From VAZQ01 sp963841705 (GTDB lineage Bacteria; Pseudomonadota; Alphaproteobacteria; Rhizobiales; Xanthobacteraceae), in NCBI GenBank assembly GCA_963841705.1, contig CAWJDY010000043.1, positions 1 to 64,000 on the forward strand: a stretch of 64,000 nt of DNA, written 5' to 3'. This document shows positions 34,216-43,465 of this stretch, in pieces. The position numbers were made by a program, and so were the translations under genes. Below the pieces are notes generated by a model. That model was given only the letters and a program-made list of their open reading frames with translations. It was not told the DNA's origin and ran no database searches. Every line of letters starts with the position of its first letter. Position 1 is the first letter of the stretch.

Positions 34216-36126
34216 ATGGAAAGGCCCGCGTACAACAATTTTCCGAAAAATCGGAACGGTCCTGGCTATGGGGGCCAAAACCAGGAATGCCGGGATGCGT
34301 CGCGCCGGATCATTTGCAAACTACGGGGTGAGCGCTATCGCAATCCGGGCAATGAATGGCTGGCAAAATTCATTCAGGAGCAACTGTTCACTTTCGATTA
34401 CGAGGAGACCGCCGCGTGGTACGCCGAGACGGCGCGAAAACTCTCCCCGTTGACCGGCGAACTTGCGCTGCTCGGCTGCAACGATCGCTATTTCCTTCTG
34501 ACCGTGTTGCTCAAGCGCCAGGACGCAGGACACCCTTGGCTGTTCGACCGCTGCCGCGAGGTAGAGCGCGACCCGGACGGCTATATCGATCTGTGGGCGC
34601 GGTTCCACTACAAATCGACCATCATCACTTTCGCGGGCGCAATTGGGGAGGTGCTCTGCAATCCCGAAATTACGATCGCCATTTTCAGCGTGGTGAAGCC
34701 GATAGCCCAGGCGTTCCTGGGGCAGATCAAGGGCGAGTTTGAAACCAACGAACTTCTCAAGTGGGTTTACCCCGATGTGCTCTACCGCAACCCGCGGATG
34801 CTCGGTCCTGATGGCCGGCCTGACAAGTGGAGCCTCGAGCGCGGGCTCACGGTTAAGCGCAAGGGCAACCCCAAGGAAGCGACCATCGAGGCTCACGGCC
34901 TGATCGACGGCCAGCCCACGTCGCGGCACTTCCAACTCCACATCTACGATGATGTGGTCACCCAGGACTATCTCTCAGAAGAGAGCATCCGAAAGACTAC
35001 CGAACGATGGGAGCTCGCCGACAACCTCGGCTCCCACCTGGGCGTGCGCAAGTGGATGCCCGGAACACGCTACCACTATGCCGATACGTGCGGCGTGGTG
35101 ATCGAGCGCAAATCGCTCAAGCCGCGCATCTATCCCGCGACCCATGACGGCACGATGAGCGGCGAGCCGGTGTTCTTGTCGCAAAAGCGCTGGGATCAGA
35201 TCAAGCGCGACCAGCGCTCGACGGTCTCGGCGCAAATGCTGCTCAATCCATCTGCCGGCAACGAGGCCACCTTCCAGCCGGCATGGCTGCGCAATTACGA
35301 CGTCATCCCTGCGGTGATGAACGTCTACATCATGTGCGACCCGTCGAAAGGCACGGGCGAGCGCTCGGACCGCACCGCCATTGTGGTCATTGGAGTGGAC
35401 CAGGGCGGCAACAAATATCTTCTCGACGGCGTACGCCACCGGATGAAGCTCACCGCCCGCTGGGAATTCATCAAGTCCTTCAAGCGCAAATGGGAGGCCC
35501 ATTCCGGCGTGCAGATGGTGCGGATCGGCTACGAGCGCTACGGCATGCAAGTGGACCTCGAGGTGATCGAGGACATGATGGTGCGCGAAAACAACCATTT
35601 CAAAATCGAGGAGCTCAATACGCCACGGCAGGGCCGGCACTCCAAGGACGACCGCATCGAGCGGCTGGAGCCCGACATCCGCGAAGGCCGGTTCTATCTG
35701 CCCTGCCTTGTCTATCACCCCGATCACGGTGCCGATTGCTACTGGGCGGTCTGGAACCAGGAGATGGCCGACCGCGCCGCCCAGAAAGGCGAGAAGGATC
35801 ATCGCATCGGCCAGATCGTCTATTGGAAAGTGCAGGGGCCGACGAAGCGCCAAGCCCAGGTGCGCGAGCATCGCGTGGTCACGGCGCTGCGTCGCCGCGA
35901 TGAGGACGGCAACATCTACGACATGACGCGGGCCTTCATCGAAGAGCTGCTGCTGCATCCCTTCGGCGCCTACAAGGACCTGATCGACGCCACCTCGCGC
36001 GTCTACGACCTCGACCCGCATGCGCCGGCCATGCTGGAGGGCCGCATCTCCACCGAGCCGATCGGGCTCGACGATGACGAGGCGATGGAAGACTCCGCGG
36101 TGGACACGTTGACGGATTACTGGTGA
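34216..36126 (+). CDS. Phage-type terminase large subunit, orphan
   Basis: The product is about 636 aa. An ATPase region has a Walker A-like RFHYKST (about 129-135) and Walker B LHIYDDVV (about 242-249). The nuclease half begins VYIMCDPSKGTGERSDRTAI, with the first metal Asp in CDPSKG, and ends with DLIDATSRVYDLDP. Such enzymes cut and pump phage DNA into heads. No portal, protease or capsid gene follows, so this is a stray packaging gene. The ATG at 34216 was chosen; a TTG two codons upstream is possible. The first 40 residues are unlike the family. The gene sits right inside a pair of 75-bp direct repeats. Confidence 0.85.
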   Translation: MERPAYNNFPKNRNGPGYGGQNQECRDASRRIICKLRGERYRNPGNEWLAKFIQEQLFTFDYEETAAWYAETARKLSPLTGELALLGCNDRYFLLTVLLKRQDAGHPWLFDRCREVERDPDGYIDLWARFHYKSTIITFAGAIGEVLCNPEITIAIFSVVKPIAQAFLGQIKGEFETNELLKWVYPDVLYRNPRMLGPDGRPDKWSLERGLTVKRKGNPKEATIEAHGLIDGQPTSRHFQLHIYDDVVTQDYLSEESIRKTTERWELADNLGSHLGVRKWMPGTRYHYADTCGVVIERKSLKPRIYPATHDGTMSGEPVFLSQKRWDQIKRDQRSTVSAQMLLNPSAGNEATFQPAWLRNYDVIPAVMNVYIMCDPSKGTGERSDRTAIVVIGVDQGGNKYLLDGVRHRMKLTARWEFIKSFKRKWEAHSGVQMVRIGYERYGMQVDLEVIEDMMVRENNHFKIEELNTPRQGRHSKDDRIERLEPDIREGRFYLPCLVYHPDHGADCYWAVWNQEMADRAAQKGEKDHRIGQIVYWKVQGPTKRQAQVREHRVVTALRRRDEDGNIYDMTRAFIEELLLHPFGAYKDLIDATSRVYDLDPHAPAMLEGRISTEPIGLDDDEAMEDSAVDTLTDYW

Positions 36127-36405
36127 TACCGGTGGCTCGACGGGACGCGATTTTGAACCATGAGCGCGAACCGGACGAGGAGCGGATCCTCGCAGTCGCC
36201 GCGGCTATGATGCGGCGGTCTCGCCGCGCTGGCGGTGTCGTTCATCCCGTGGGCCATAGTTATGGTGCCCTGAAGGATGGACTGAGTGGGAGGCGCGCGC
36301 TGCTGGCTTGTATCCGACACGCATGATCCATCGCTTTGGAATCGACGAGGGCTCAATGGGCGGCGCGGTGTCGGCCTATTGGTTCATGAACGATGATGCC
36401 GCCTT

Positions 36406-37197
36406 TCACTCGGCAGCCACTCGGCGCCAAGCCTCGAACGCTTCCGTGAGCGGGTCGTCCGGATCAGGCGGCAGATCGGGGTAGAGCGTCCGTAGGCTAT
36501 CAAGCTCGTTTTGCTCAGCGGCGCTGCGCCCTCCGCGAAAGTCCTGCATTTCTAGGTCACGAATACGGTACCGGGCACACCCCTCGGGACTTTCGTCGAA
36601 CGCCGCAACTCGCGCTCTCAGTTGCGCTTCCTCGGCATCTTCGGCGTCGGGCAGGGCACCACCCCCACATGATGGAGGTGATATGCGCTTGCAGTATAGC
36701 TGATGGAGACGATTGCTATCCGTTTGGGCCTGCCTTAGCCCATAGGCCGCTGGGCACACGATCGCCCTTGCCCTGTCACCGATGCTTACGCGAATTTTGG
36801 ATTCTTCTTCCAACTCGGCGGCACTGAGCGGGTCGCCGCACTTTTTGCGTTCTAGCTCGCCGAGGCGATGATAGTCGTCGCGCAATGCCTTCGCCACCGC
36901 ATTGTCGATGGTAAAGGCGCCGGTGCCATCGATCAGCTTCACAGTTCCAGCCGGATCGCCCGGACGAGTGCTTCCCGGCTTCGCGTGAGCGAAGGGGAGC
37001 GTTGCCAGGGCGACTTTGATGCGAAGCTCGGAAGATGCTTTGGGACATCTCATGATGCCCAACAAGAAATCGAGCGGGGATATAGCCGGGTTCGCGGCAG
37101 CGGCGGCGAGCGCTGCATTCATGAGTGCTGTCTTCTTGTTTGGCGTACCGCGCTGGCGCCCGCCGCGCCTTTTGCCTGGTTTTGATCCTCTTGGCAT
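36406..37197 (-). CDS. Phage-associated hypothetical protein, possibly terminase small-subunit-like
   Basis: The product is 263 aa. The basic N-terminus MPRGSKPGKRRGGRQRGTPN plus KKTALMNAA is typical of proteins coded beside large terminases in alphaproteobacterial prophages. SPLDFLLGIMRCPKASSELR then VALATLPFAHAKPGS follows. The rest is acidic and helical. It is transcribed towards the terminase gene. A DNA-recognition role is inference. Confidence 0.65.
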   Translation of the reverse strand: MPRGSKPGKRRGGRQRGTPNKKTALMNAALAAAAANPAISPLDFLLGIMRCPKASSELRIKVALATLPFAHAKPGSTRPGDPAGTVKLIDGTGAFTIDNAVAKALRDDYHRLGELERKKCGDPLSAAELEEESKIRVSIGDRARAIVCPAAYGLRQAQTDSNRLHQLYCKRISPPSCGGGALPDAEDAEEAQLRARVAAFDESPEGCARYRIRDLEMQDFRGGRSAAEQNELDSLRTLYPDLPPDPDDPLTEAFEAWRRVAAE

Positions 37198-37376
37198 CGC
37201 TATTTTCCGAAGGCTTTATTGTGGGCCGATCGAACCCGTCACACGTGACGCTCCGTTGCCCGGTAGACGAGGTCCGAAACCGGCTTTCTATACTACCCAG
37301 ATGACAAAGTAGCGCGATCGATGCTGATGGAGGGGCGGCGTGGACAACCCTAAGACGGGTCGCTTCGCAACCAGTC

Positions 37377-38189
37377 TTAGTCTCTAATAGCTGACGAGGT
37401 TGGCGCTAACCGCTTTTCGTGCACGTTCGTCACAGCGGACGTGACCTCGGACTCTTTGAACACATCCACTTTACAAAACAGCGCGACCGCGAGCGTGAGA
37501 AAAGGGCCATGACGGCCATGCACGATTGCAGGCCCGTCATCGCGCCTATTGAAATCGACAGTCAGAGCGAGCGTGCCTCCGGTGGACTGCCACCAGTCGG
37601 CAAGAGCTTCGACTAACGTTCGAAGCCGCTTGGGCCGCTCGCCAGCATTGGTCTGCTTATTTTCCTCCGTGTTAATGGCTGACTGAAGTGCCATAAAGGG
37701 CGGGATCGCATTCATCCTGATCTGCCAGCAAACGGAAGCAAATTCGTTTAGTTCCCGCTCTCCCTTGTTGTCGTCCAATGGGGGGCCTTCCAAAAGCATG
37801 CGCAAACCGTCCCGTCCGTCAGTACTGACTCTCTCCAGACTTTTGAGCACCTGTGTCCACTGAGATAATGCACTCTTTGCGTTCTTGAGCTGACTTTTCG
37901 TCGCCTTGCTCAACTGCCGCTGTTCGGCAGCCTTAAAATACACGTTGACCAGAGCAAGCCTTAACTCTGGCACTGATTGCTGAGGATTTAGCACGAGCGA
38001 ATCTACAGCAAGCGCGCCAGCCGCTGTCGTACTCAGCTTCTGAATAACCAAACTATCATTCACGTTGGGTGTGATCAGAGGGATTGTGTCCCTTTTTCCG
38101 ATTTTTGGGTCAGCGTTTTCATTCAGCCGAGGCCGAGCCTGTTTAGGCTTGGATTTTTGGCCACGTTTTCGTTGAGATGGGCGCTTCAT
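37377..38189 (-). CDS. Hypothetical protein within the terminase segment
   Basis: The product is 270 aa with a very basic start (MKRPSQRKRGQKSKPKQARP), then a helical body (LRLALVNVYFKAAEQRQLSK) and ALADWWQSTGGTLALTVDFN near the end. I recognise no domain. It lies just inside the right-hand direct repeat and has lower GC than the terminase gene. It may be a cargo gene of the repeat-bounded unit. Confidence 0.6.
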   Translation of the reverse strand: MKRPSQRKRGQKSKPKQARPRLNENADPKIGKRDTIPLITPNVNDSLVIQKLSTTAAGALAVDSLVLNPQQSVPELRLALVNVYFKAAEQRQLSKATKSQLKNAKSALSQWTQVLKSLERVSTDGRDGLRMLLEGPPLDDNKGERELNEFASVCWQIRMNAIPPFMALQSAINTEENKQTNAGERPKRLRTLVEALADWWQSTGGTLALTVDFNRRDDGPAIVHGRHGPFLTLAVALFCKVDVFKESEVTSAVTNVHEKRLAPTSSAIRD

Positions 38190-38237
38190 CCTTCAATCCC
38201 TGGTCAGCGCGGTGGAATTACACCCTGATAGCCGAAT

Positions 38238-38323
38238 TCGCCGATTCGCTCCATTGCTTAATCTAAGAATGGTCCGCTGCTGACCAATCTTAGGGTTGTC
38301 TTTGTTTCTGGAGCTTATCTGAA
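38238..38323 (+). repeat. Direct repeat flanking the terminase segment, right copy
   Basis: It matches 34110-34195 in the same orientation, including CTGCTGACCAATCTTAGGGT. Confidence 0.8.
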
Positions 38324-38518
38324 AAGAGCCTCATAAGTATTCGCGGCAGTCATGAAGTTCCAGGCGTTCCGAACTTGCAAAACGATTTGACCAGCGCGGA
38401 CCCTAAGATATGAGGCGAGTAGCCGCTGCCAAGTTCGGCAAGCACCAGCCTGAATCCGACCGGGCCGGTCCGTCTTTGCCCCCCGCAAGGCGCTCGTTAC
38501 ACGGCCAGAAGATCGGCC

Positions 38519-38785
38519 GTGCTACTCCCCCGCGCTATCGGGCTGGCTTCGGTCCACCAGCCTCGTCCGCGGCAATCCAGAGCTCTAATTCAGGGTAGGC
38601 CCGCGAAGCAGCTTGAGCGGGCGTGGGAGGTAGTCGACGATTTCCCTGAGGACATTCCCGTGTTCCCGGGAGAACTCAAAGTAATCGAGACCTATTTGGC
38701 CGCGGTTGTGGATGATTCGTTGGAGCCTATGGGGTTGGACACAGAGAAGCCTGGAAGCGAGCCTGCCAAACGCGCTGTGGAATAG
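38519..38785 (+). CDS. Hypothetical protein upstream of the serine recombinase
   Basis: The C-terminal half (AWEVVDDFPEDIPVFPGELK then VIETYLAAVVDDSL) resembles small acidic proteins often seen directly before large serine recombinases in bradyrhizobia. The N-terminal half looks random, so the start (GTG 38519) is doubtful and the gene may be partly decayed. Between 38324 and 38518 nothing was recognised. Confidence 0.35.
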   Translation: MLLPRAIGLASVHQPRPRQSRALIQGRPAKQLERAWEVVDDFPEDIPVFPGELKVIETYLAAVVDDSLEPMGLDTEKPGSEPAKRAVE

Positions 38786-38865
38786 TCAAAAGGTGCATAA
38801 ACAGCTCTTGGCGGCAGCCCAGGTAATTGCGACCATGGTATGAGTAGAGCGCAGATCCCAAGCCC

Positions 38866-40614
38866 ATGAACAGTCATCGTCGATCCCCGGATCTCGTCCC
38901 TGAGAAGTCGGACGCGCCAGTCCGTGCAGCCCTGTACATGCGCGTATCGACTGGCCGGCAGGCTGAGCACGATCTTTCAATTCCGGATCAACGAAGCCAG
39001 CTGCAGTCATGGTGCCGCGGGAATGGCCATCATGTGGTTGCGGAGTACGTCGAGGCTGGCGCGTCTGCCGGCGATGATCGGCGGCCGAGCTTCCAGCAAA
39101 TGATCGAACGCGCCTGCGATGGCGAGCATGCATTCGATCTGATCGTGGTCCATAGCTACAGCCGTTTCTTTCGCGAGGCCTTCGAGCAGGAATTCTATCT
39201 CCGCAAGCTTGCCAAGCATGCCGTCAGGGTCGTTTCCATAACTCAGCCCGTTGGTGACGAGACTGAACCGGTTCATGCAATGATGCGAAAGGTCATTGCG
39301 CTCTTCGACGAATACCAGTCGAAGGAAAACGCCAAGCACGTCATCCGATCTATGAAGGAAAACGCCCGCCAGGGGTTCTGGAACGGGGCAACGCCTCCGC
39401 TTGGTTATAGGCTGATCGAAGCCGAAAAGCGTGGCGCAAAAATCAAGAAAAAGCTCGAAGTCGATCCGGTCGAGGCGGAAACGGTACGGCTCATGTTCAA
39501 GTTGTACCTTCTCGGGGACGGCAGCTCGGGCGCGCTTGGTGTGAAGGAAATCGTCAAATGGCTGAATGCTCGCGGATACCGGACGCGGAGGGGCAAGAGC
39601 TTCGGAGTTGGCCACGTTCATAAGCTGCTGACCAACACGGTCTATATCGGTCGATGGAAGTTTAACCAGGCCTCGTCAAAAACACGCAAGAGAAAGGCTG
39701 ATGACGAAGTCATCGAGATCCCGGTTCCGGCCATGGTCGAGCTCGATACCTTCGAGCAGGTTCGCCGACAGCTGCATGCCCGTAGCCCAAAACGACAGCC
39801 GCCGCGGGTGACGACCGGCCCAATTCTGCTTACGGGATTGGCGGTGTGCGCAACCTGTCGCGGTGGCATGACCCTGCGCACCGGCACCTCGAAGGGCGGA
39901 CGAGTGTATCGGTACTACACCTGCTCAAACTGCGCGACCAAAGGCAAAACAGCCTGCAAAGGGCGTTCGATCCCGATGGGGAAGCTCGACGCGCTAGTCA
40001 CCGACCACCTACTGGAGCGTCTTTTTAAGCCGGAACGGCTTGCCTTAATCCTTGCGTCTTTATCATCCCGTCGTGCGGAACAGGCGGCAGCTCTCAACAC
40101 TCGGATCGTGTGCCTGCAGCGCGAGATGATCGAGGCCGACGACAAGCTCAAACGCCTGTACCGGTTGGTCGAAGACGGGCTGACGGACCTTGATGAGGTG
40201 CTTCAGGACCGGTTGCACACACTCAAGGCAGATCGGGACCGGGCGAAGGCCGCACTGGAGCGGGCCAAGGAGTATTCGGTTTCTCATATCCGGATCGATC
40301 CGGCGTTGATCGAGCGTTTCGGCCGTACCATCCGTGAGAAGCTTCAGCACCGGATCGGTGCCCTTCCGGAAGGCGTATCTTCGGTCGCTTATCGATGTCG
40401 GTCGAAGTCGACGACCACCAAATCCGCATCAAAGGAAACAAGGAGTTGCTCGAAAAGGCCGTTCTCGCGAGCCAGAGCGGGCAATCTTGGTGTTCGCAGG
40501 CGAGTACTAGGTGGCGCGCCCGAAGAGATTCGAACTCCTGACCCCGAGATTCGTAGGCCCTGGGTCGGCACGCTCCTGGCGAAGTCCGCCTCGGCGCACT
40601 CGCCAACTGGCTGA
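38866..40614 (+). CDS. Large serine recombinase with a frame-disturbed C-terminus
   Basis: The 582-aa frame starts with the resolvase catalytic domain: AALYMRVSTGRQ (nucleophile Ser28), VVHSYSRFFREAFEQEFYLR and the recombinase domain (PLGYRLIEAEKRGAKIKKKL). A zinc ribbon (CATCRGG...CSNCATKGKTACKG, about 325-365) and a coiled coil follow. After FGRTIREKLQ (about 40,345) the expected end appears only in other frames (VPFRKAYLRSLIDV, then VEVDDHQIRIKGNKELLEKA), so two indels altered the last 80 residues. The present tail GAPEEIRTPDPEIRRPW is translation across a tRNA gene 3' half at 40512-40558. It probably integrated this island. Confidence 0.85.
   Translation: MNSHRRSPDLVPEKSDAPVRAALYMRVSTGRQAEHDLSIPDQRSQLQSWCRGNGHHVVAEYVEAGASAGDDRRPSFQQMIERACDGEHAFDLIVVHSYSRFFREAFEQEFYLRKLAKHAVRVVSITQPVGDETEPVHAMMRKVIALFDEYQSKENAKHVIRSMKENARQGFWNGATPPLGYRLIEAEKRGAKIKKKLEVDPVEAETVRLMFKLYLLGDGSSGALGVKEIVKWLNARGYRTRRGKSFGVGHVHKLLTNTVYIGRWKFNQASSKTRKRKADDEVIEIPVPAMVELDTFEQVRRQLHARSPKRQPPRVTTGPILLTGLAVCATCRGGMTLRTGTSKGGRVYRYYTCSNCATKGKTACKGRSIPMGKLDALVTDHLLERLFKPERLALILASLSSRRAEQAAALNTRIVCLQREMIEADDKLKRLYRLVEDGLTDLDEVLQDRLHTLKADRDRAKAALERAKEYSVSHIRIDPALIERFGRTIREKLQHRIGALPEGVSSVAYRCRSKSTTTKSASKETRSCSKRPFSRARAGNLGVRRRVLGGAPEEIRTPDPEIRRPWVGTLLAKSASAHSPTG
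40512..40558 (-). repeat. tRNA-Arg(ACG) 3' half, probable attachment-site remnant
   Basis: On the minus strand the sequence has an anticodon loop CTACGAA (anticodon ACG), variable region, T arm AGGAG-TTCGAAT-CTCTT, acceptor 3' strand CGGGCGC, a G discriminator and CCA. The matching D arm, 5' acceptor strand and 5' anticodon stem are absent to the right. It is therefore a partial tRNA, as left by integration at a tRNA 3' end. Confidence 0.8.
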
Positions 40615-40660
40615 ATTGCGTTGAAGGGGGGGCCGTCCTCTGCGCGGCTTCCCTCGTTGC

Positions 40661-42049
40661 CTACCGCTCCACCCCCAGCACCGGCTGCATCCTCGCCGTC
40701 GCCCCCATCGGCAGCTCGGTCTCGGCGTGAAACAGCCGGCCGATGGCGGCAAGCATCGCATCCTCGCCGGCGCGCCCGATCAGGGTGACGCCGAAGGGAA
40801 TGCCGTCGGGCAGGATCGCCGCGGGGACCGACAGCGCGCAGAGATCGAGCAGGTTGACGAAATTGGTGTAGGTGCCGAGCCGGCTGTTGAGCGCGATCGG
40901 ATCCGCGAGCATCTCGTCCACGCGATAGGCGCGCGGGATGGTGGGAAGCGCGAGCGCATCGATGCGCGCGAACGCGCGCTCGCAGGCGCGCCGCAGCTCC
41001 TGCAGCTGATATAATGCGGCAAACGCGTCCGCCGCGCTGTATTGCGCGCCGCCGAGGATGATCTGCCGCGTGATCGGGTGGATGGATTGCGGCGCGGTCT
41101 CGATCACCGAGCGCGCGGTGATGTACCGCTCGGCCACCCAAGGCCCTTCGTAGAGCAGCCGTGCGGTCCGGTAGAACGGCTCCAGGTCGATCTCGACGAT
41201 CTGCGCACCAAGGGTGGTGAAGACCAGCAGCGCCGCGTCGTAGGCGGCAGCGGAATGCGCGTCGCCGTCAAAGTCGCGTTGCCCCGCCATGGGAACGCCG
41301 AGCCGCACCCCCGACCGCATCGGGCCGAGGGCGCCGAGCACCCGCGGTCGCGAATAGGGGTCGGCATCGTCCGCTCCGGCCAACACTGCCGCTGCGGCGA
41401 AGGCATCCTCGACCGTGAGCGCAAACACCGCGACGCAATCGAGCGTCCGGCAGGCCGGCACGACGCCTGCATTCGAGATCAGCCCGAGACTTGGTTTGAG
41501 CCCGACGATGTTGTTGAGAGCAGCCGGTACGCGGCCGGAGCCGGCGGTGTCGGTTCCCAGCGCCAGCGGGAGGAGCCCCGCCGCCACCGCAACCGCCGAG
41601 CCGCTGCTCGAGCCGCCGGGGATGAGCGCCTGCTTGAACGGGTTGCGCGGGATGCCGTAGGGCGAGCGCACGCCGGCAAGCCCGGTTGCGAACTGATCGA
41701 GGTTGGTCTTGCCGATGACGATCGCGCCCGCGGCCTGCAGGCGCGCGACGCAGGTCGCGTCCTGGTCCGGCGCATAGGCGAAAGCCGGACACGCCGCCGT
41801 GGTGGCGAGCCCGGCGACATCGATGTTGTCCTTCACCGCCACCGGAACGCCGTAGAGCGCCCGATTGCGGCTGCCTTGGGCGGCAAGCGCGCGCGCCTGC
41901 GCGAGCGCATCCGCCTCATCCCGCAACGAGATGAACACCGCGGGATCGCCATGGGCGCGGATGCGCGCGTAGCACGCGGCTATGGTGGCGACCGGATCAG
42001 CGCCGCCGCTGCGGTGCGCCTCGACCATCTCCGCAACGGTGCTGCTCAC
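40661..42049 (-). CDS. atzF: Allophanate-hydrolase-type amidase
   Basis: The enzyme of this type splits allophanate to ammonia and CO2 in urea or triazine use. From a GTG at 42049 (VSSTVAEMVEAHRSGG) the product is about 462 aa. The amidase-signature triad is visible: Lys in VPVAVKDNIDVAG, Ser in PGGSSSGSAVAVAAG and Ser in GTDTAGSGRVPAALNN. NIVGLKPSLGLISNAGVVPA and CRTLDCVAVFA are typical of allophanate hydrolases rather than Gat amidases. The C-terminal domain of AtzF is missing, as in the short form of the family. An ATG at 42028 is an alternative start. No urea carboxylase gene is present in the window. Confidence 0.85.
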   Translation of the reverse strand: MSSTVAEMVEAHRSGGADPVATIAACYARIRAHGDPAVFISLRDEADALAQARALAAQGSRNRALYGVPVAVKDNIDVAGLATTAACPAFAYAPDQDATCVARLQAAGAIVIGKTNLDQFATGLAGVRSPYGIPRNPFKQALIPGGSSSGSAVAVAAGLLPLALGTDTAGSGRVPAALNNIVGLKPSLGLISNAGVVPACRTLDCVAVFALTVEDAFAAAAVLAGADDADPYSRPRVLGALGPMRSGVRLGVPMAGQRDFDGDAHSAAAYDAALLVFTTLGAQIVEIDLEPFYRTARLLYEGPWVAERYITARSVIETAPQSIHPITRQIILGGAQYSAADAFAALYQLQELRRACERAFARIDALALPTIPRAYRVDEMLADPIALNSRLGTYTNFVNLLDLCALSVPAAILPDGIPFGVTLIGRAGEDAMLAAIGRLFHAETELPMGATARMQPVLGVER

Positions 42050-42083
42050 GCCCTCACACCACCGGCTGCAGGACATGTCTCGG

Positions 42084-42280
42084 CTCCATACCTCCCCCTG
42101 AAAGGGGGAGGTCGACAGCATTTGCCCCGGCCTTGCGCCGGGGCAGATGCTGTCGGGTGGGGGTCCGGCGCTGCATGCTCGCATTTGGTGATCCCCCACA
42201 GTTGACCCCCACCCGGCGCCCCCGACAAGTCGGGGGGCGCCGACCTCCCCCTTTCAGGGGGAGGTATTGCGGAGTTTGCT
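42084..42280. repeat. Dispersed palindromic repeat, family A copy 1
   Basis: It begins CCTCCCCCTGAAAGGGGGAG, has an inner hairpin GCATTTGCCCCGGCC...GGGGCAGATGC and ends ACCTCCCCCTTTCAGGGGGA. Related copies are at 44766-44940 and 50648-50826. Confidence 0.9.
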
Positions 42281-42325
42281 GCGGCACCGACTCCATATGC
42301 AGTAGTGCTATCGACACGGCTGCGC

Positions 42326-43156
42326 TCACACCACGCTCTGGTGGCGCTCGATGCAGATGCGCACGACCTCGTCGGGGTCGCGCTTCCACCAGTTCTCGGC
42401 GGAGAGAATCTCGACGTCGCAGTGCCCGGCATAGCCCGCATCCTCAACCAGGCCGCGCAGGCGAGGCAGATCGATGATGCCGTCGCCCGGCATGCCGCGG
42501 TCAAAGACGAGATCGCGCGTGGGCAGGAGCCAGTCGCAGACGTGATAGGAAAGGATGCGGCCTGCGCTGCGCGCGACCTGCCGCGGCAGGTCGGGGTCCC
42601 ACCAGACGTGATAGGCGTCGATCGCGACGCCGACGCCTTCGCCCAGCTCATCGCAGAGATCGTTGGCATGGGCGAGGGTGTTGATGCAGGCGCGGTCCGC
42701 TGCGGTCATGGGATGCAGCGGCTCGATCGCGAGCGGCACCGCGGCCGCGCGCGCATGCGCCAGCACGGCGGCAATGCCGTCGCGCACCTGGTGATGGGCG
42801 CCGGCGAGGTCCTTCGATCCCGGCGGCAGCCCGCCGGCCACCAGGATGAGCGAGCCGGCGCCGATCGCAGCCGCCTCGTCGATGGCGCGGCGGTTGTCGT
42901 CGATCGCGGCGCGGCGGCCGGCCTCGTCGGCGGCGGTGAACATGCCGCCGCGGCACAAGCAAGTGACGGCGAGGCCGCTCGCGCGCAGGAGCCGGGCGGC
43001 GCGCTCGATGCCGCAGCGCTGCACCACGTCGCGCCACGGCGCAATCGCGGTGATGCCGGCGCGGGCGCAGCCGTCGATCGCCTGCTCCAGCGACCATGCC
43101 TTGACGGTCACGGTGTTGAGCGCGAGCCATTGCCGGTCGCGGGAGAAATCGCGCAT
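42326..43156 (-). CDS. Sugar phosphate isomerase/epimerase-type TIM barrel protein
   Basis: From the ATG at 43156 (MRDFSRDRQWLALNTVTVKA) the product is 276 aa. It follows the xylose-isomerase-like barrel: EQAIDGCARAGITAIAPWRD, SLILVAGGLPPGSKD, PLAIEPLHPM (Glu metal ligand), VAIDAYHVWWDPDL (Asp and His), YHVCDWL and HCDVEILS (Glu). The metal site looks complete, so it is probably an active isomerase or epimerase. It is one of three consecutive minus-strand catabolic genes. The substrate is unknown. Confidence 0.88.
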   Translation of the reverse strand: MRDFSRDRQWLALNTVTVKAWSLEQAIDGCARAGITAIAPWRDVVQRCGIERAARLLRASGLAVTCLCRGGMFTAADEAGRRAAIDDNRRAIDEAAAIGAGSLILVAGGLPPGSKDLAGAHHQVRDGIAAVLAHARAAAVPLAIEPLHPMTAADRACINTLAHANDLCDELGEGVGVAIDAYHVWWDPDLPRQVARSAGRILSYHVCDWLLPTRDLVFDRGMPGDGIIDLPRLRGLVEDAGYAGHCDVEILSAENWWKRDPDEVVRICIERHQSVV

Positions 43157-43214
43157 CATATGGATTACGTTCCGGTGCAATCAGCAGTGCAGCAAACTCG
43201 GTCTGCTCCCTCCC

Positions 43215-43385
43215 CTACGCAACCGGGGCTTGCCCCGGTTGCGCATTGATGCGCAAGTCGGGCAGGCCCGACTTGCGGTGGGGGAGGGTTAGGGTGGGGG
43301 GTCGCGAGTTTGACATCGATGGTGCCTCTACCTCAGGACCCCCACCCCCAGCCCCTCCCCACAAGGGGGAGGGGAGCACACTGCG
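43215..43385. repeat. Short palindromic repeat cluster
   Basis: Adjacent hairpins CCGGGGCTTGCCCCGG and AAGTCGGGCAGGCCCGACTT are followed by CCCCTCCCCACAAGGGGGAG. This is an intergenic repeat related in style to family A and may act as a bidirectional terminator. Confidence 0.65.
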
Positions 43386-43465
43386 CATGCTGCACGTTTG
43401 TGGGTCAACAGCAACGGAGCTGCGCCCCGGACACACCGATGTATTAGCGCCTGTGAGGTCGCGCA

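Noticed and set aside
34975..36021. 348-codon minus-strand frame inside the terminase gene
   Set aside because: It is an antisense shadow of a high-GC gene; His/Val/Leu-rich pattern and no family similarity.
36123..36326. 67-codon frame right after the terminase gene
   Set aside because: It overlaps the terminase stop, has a GTG start and shows no recognisable sequence or conserved pattern.
40512..40620. Complete tRNA gene next to the serine recombinase
   Set aside because: Only the anticodon loop to CCA is present. Sequence to the right cannot form the anticodon stem, D arm or 5' acceptor strand.
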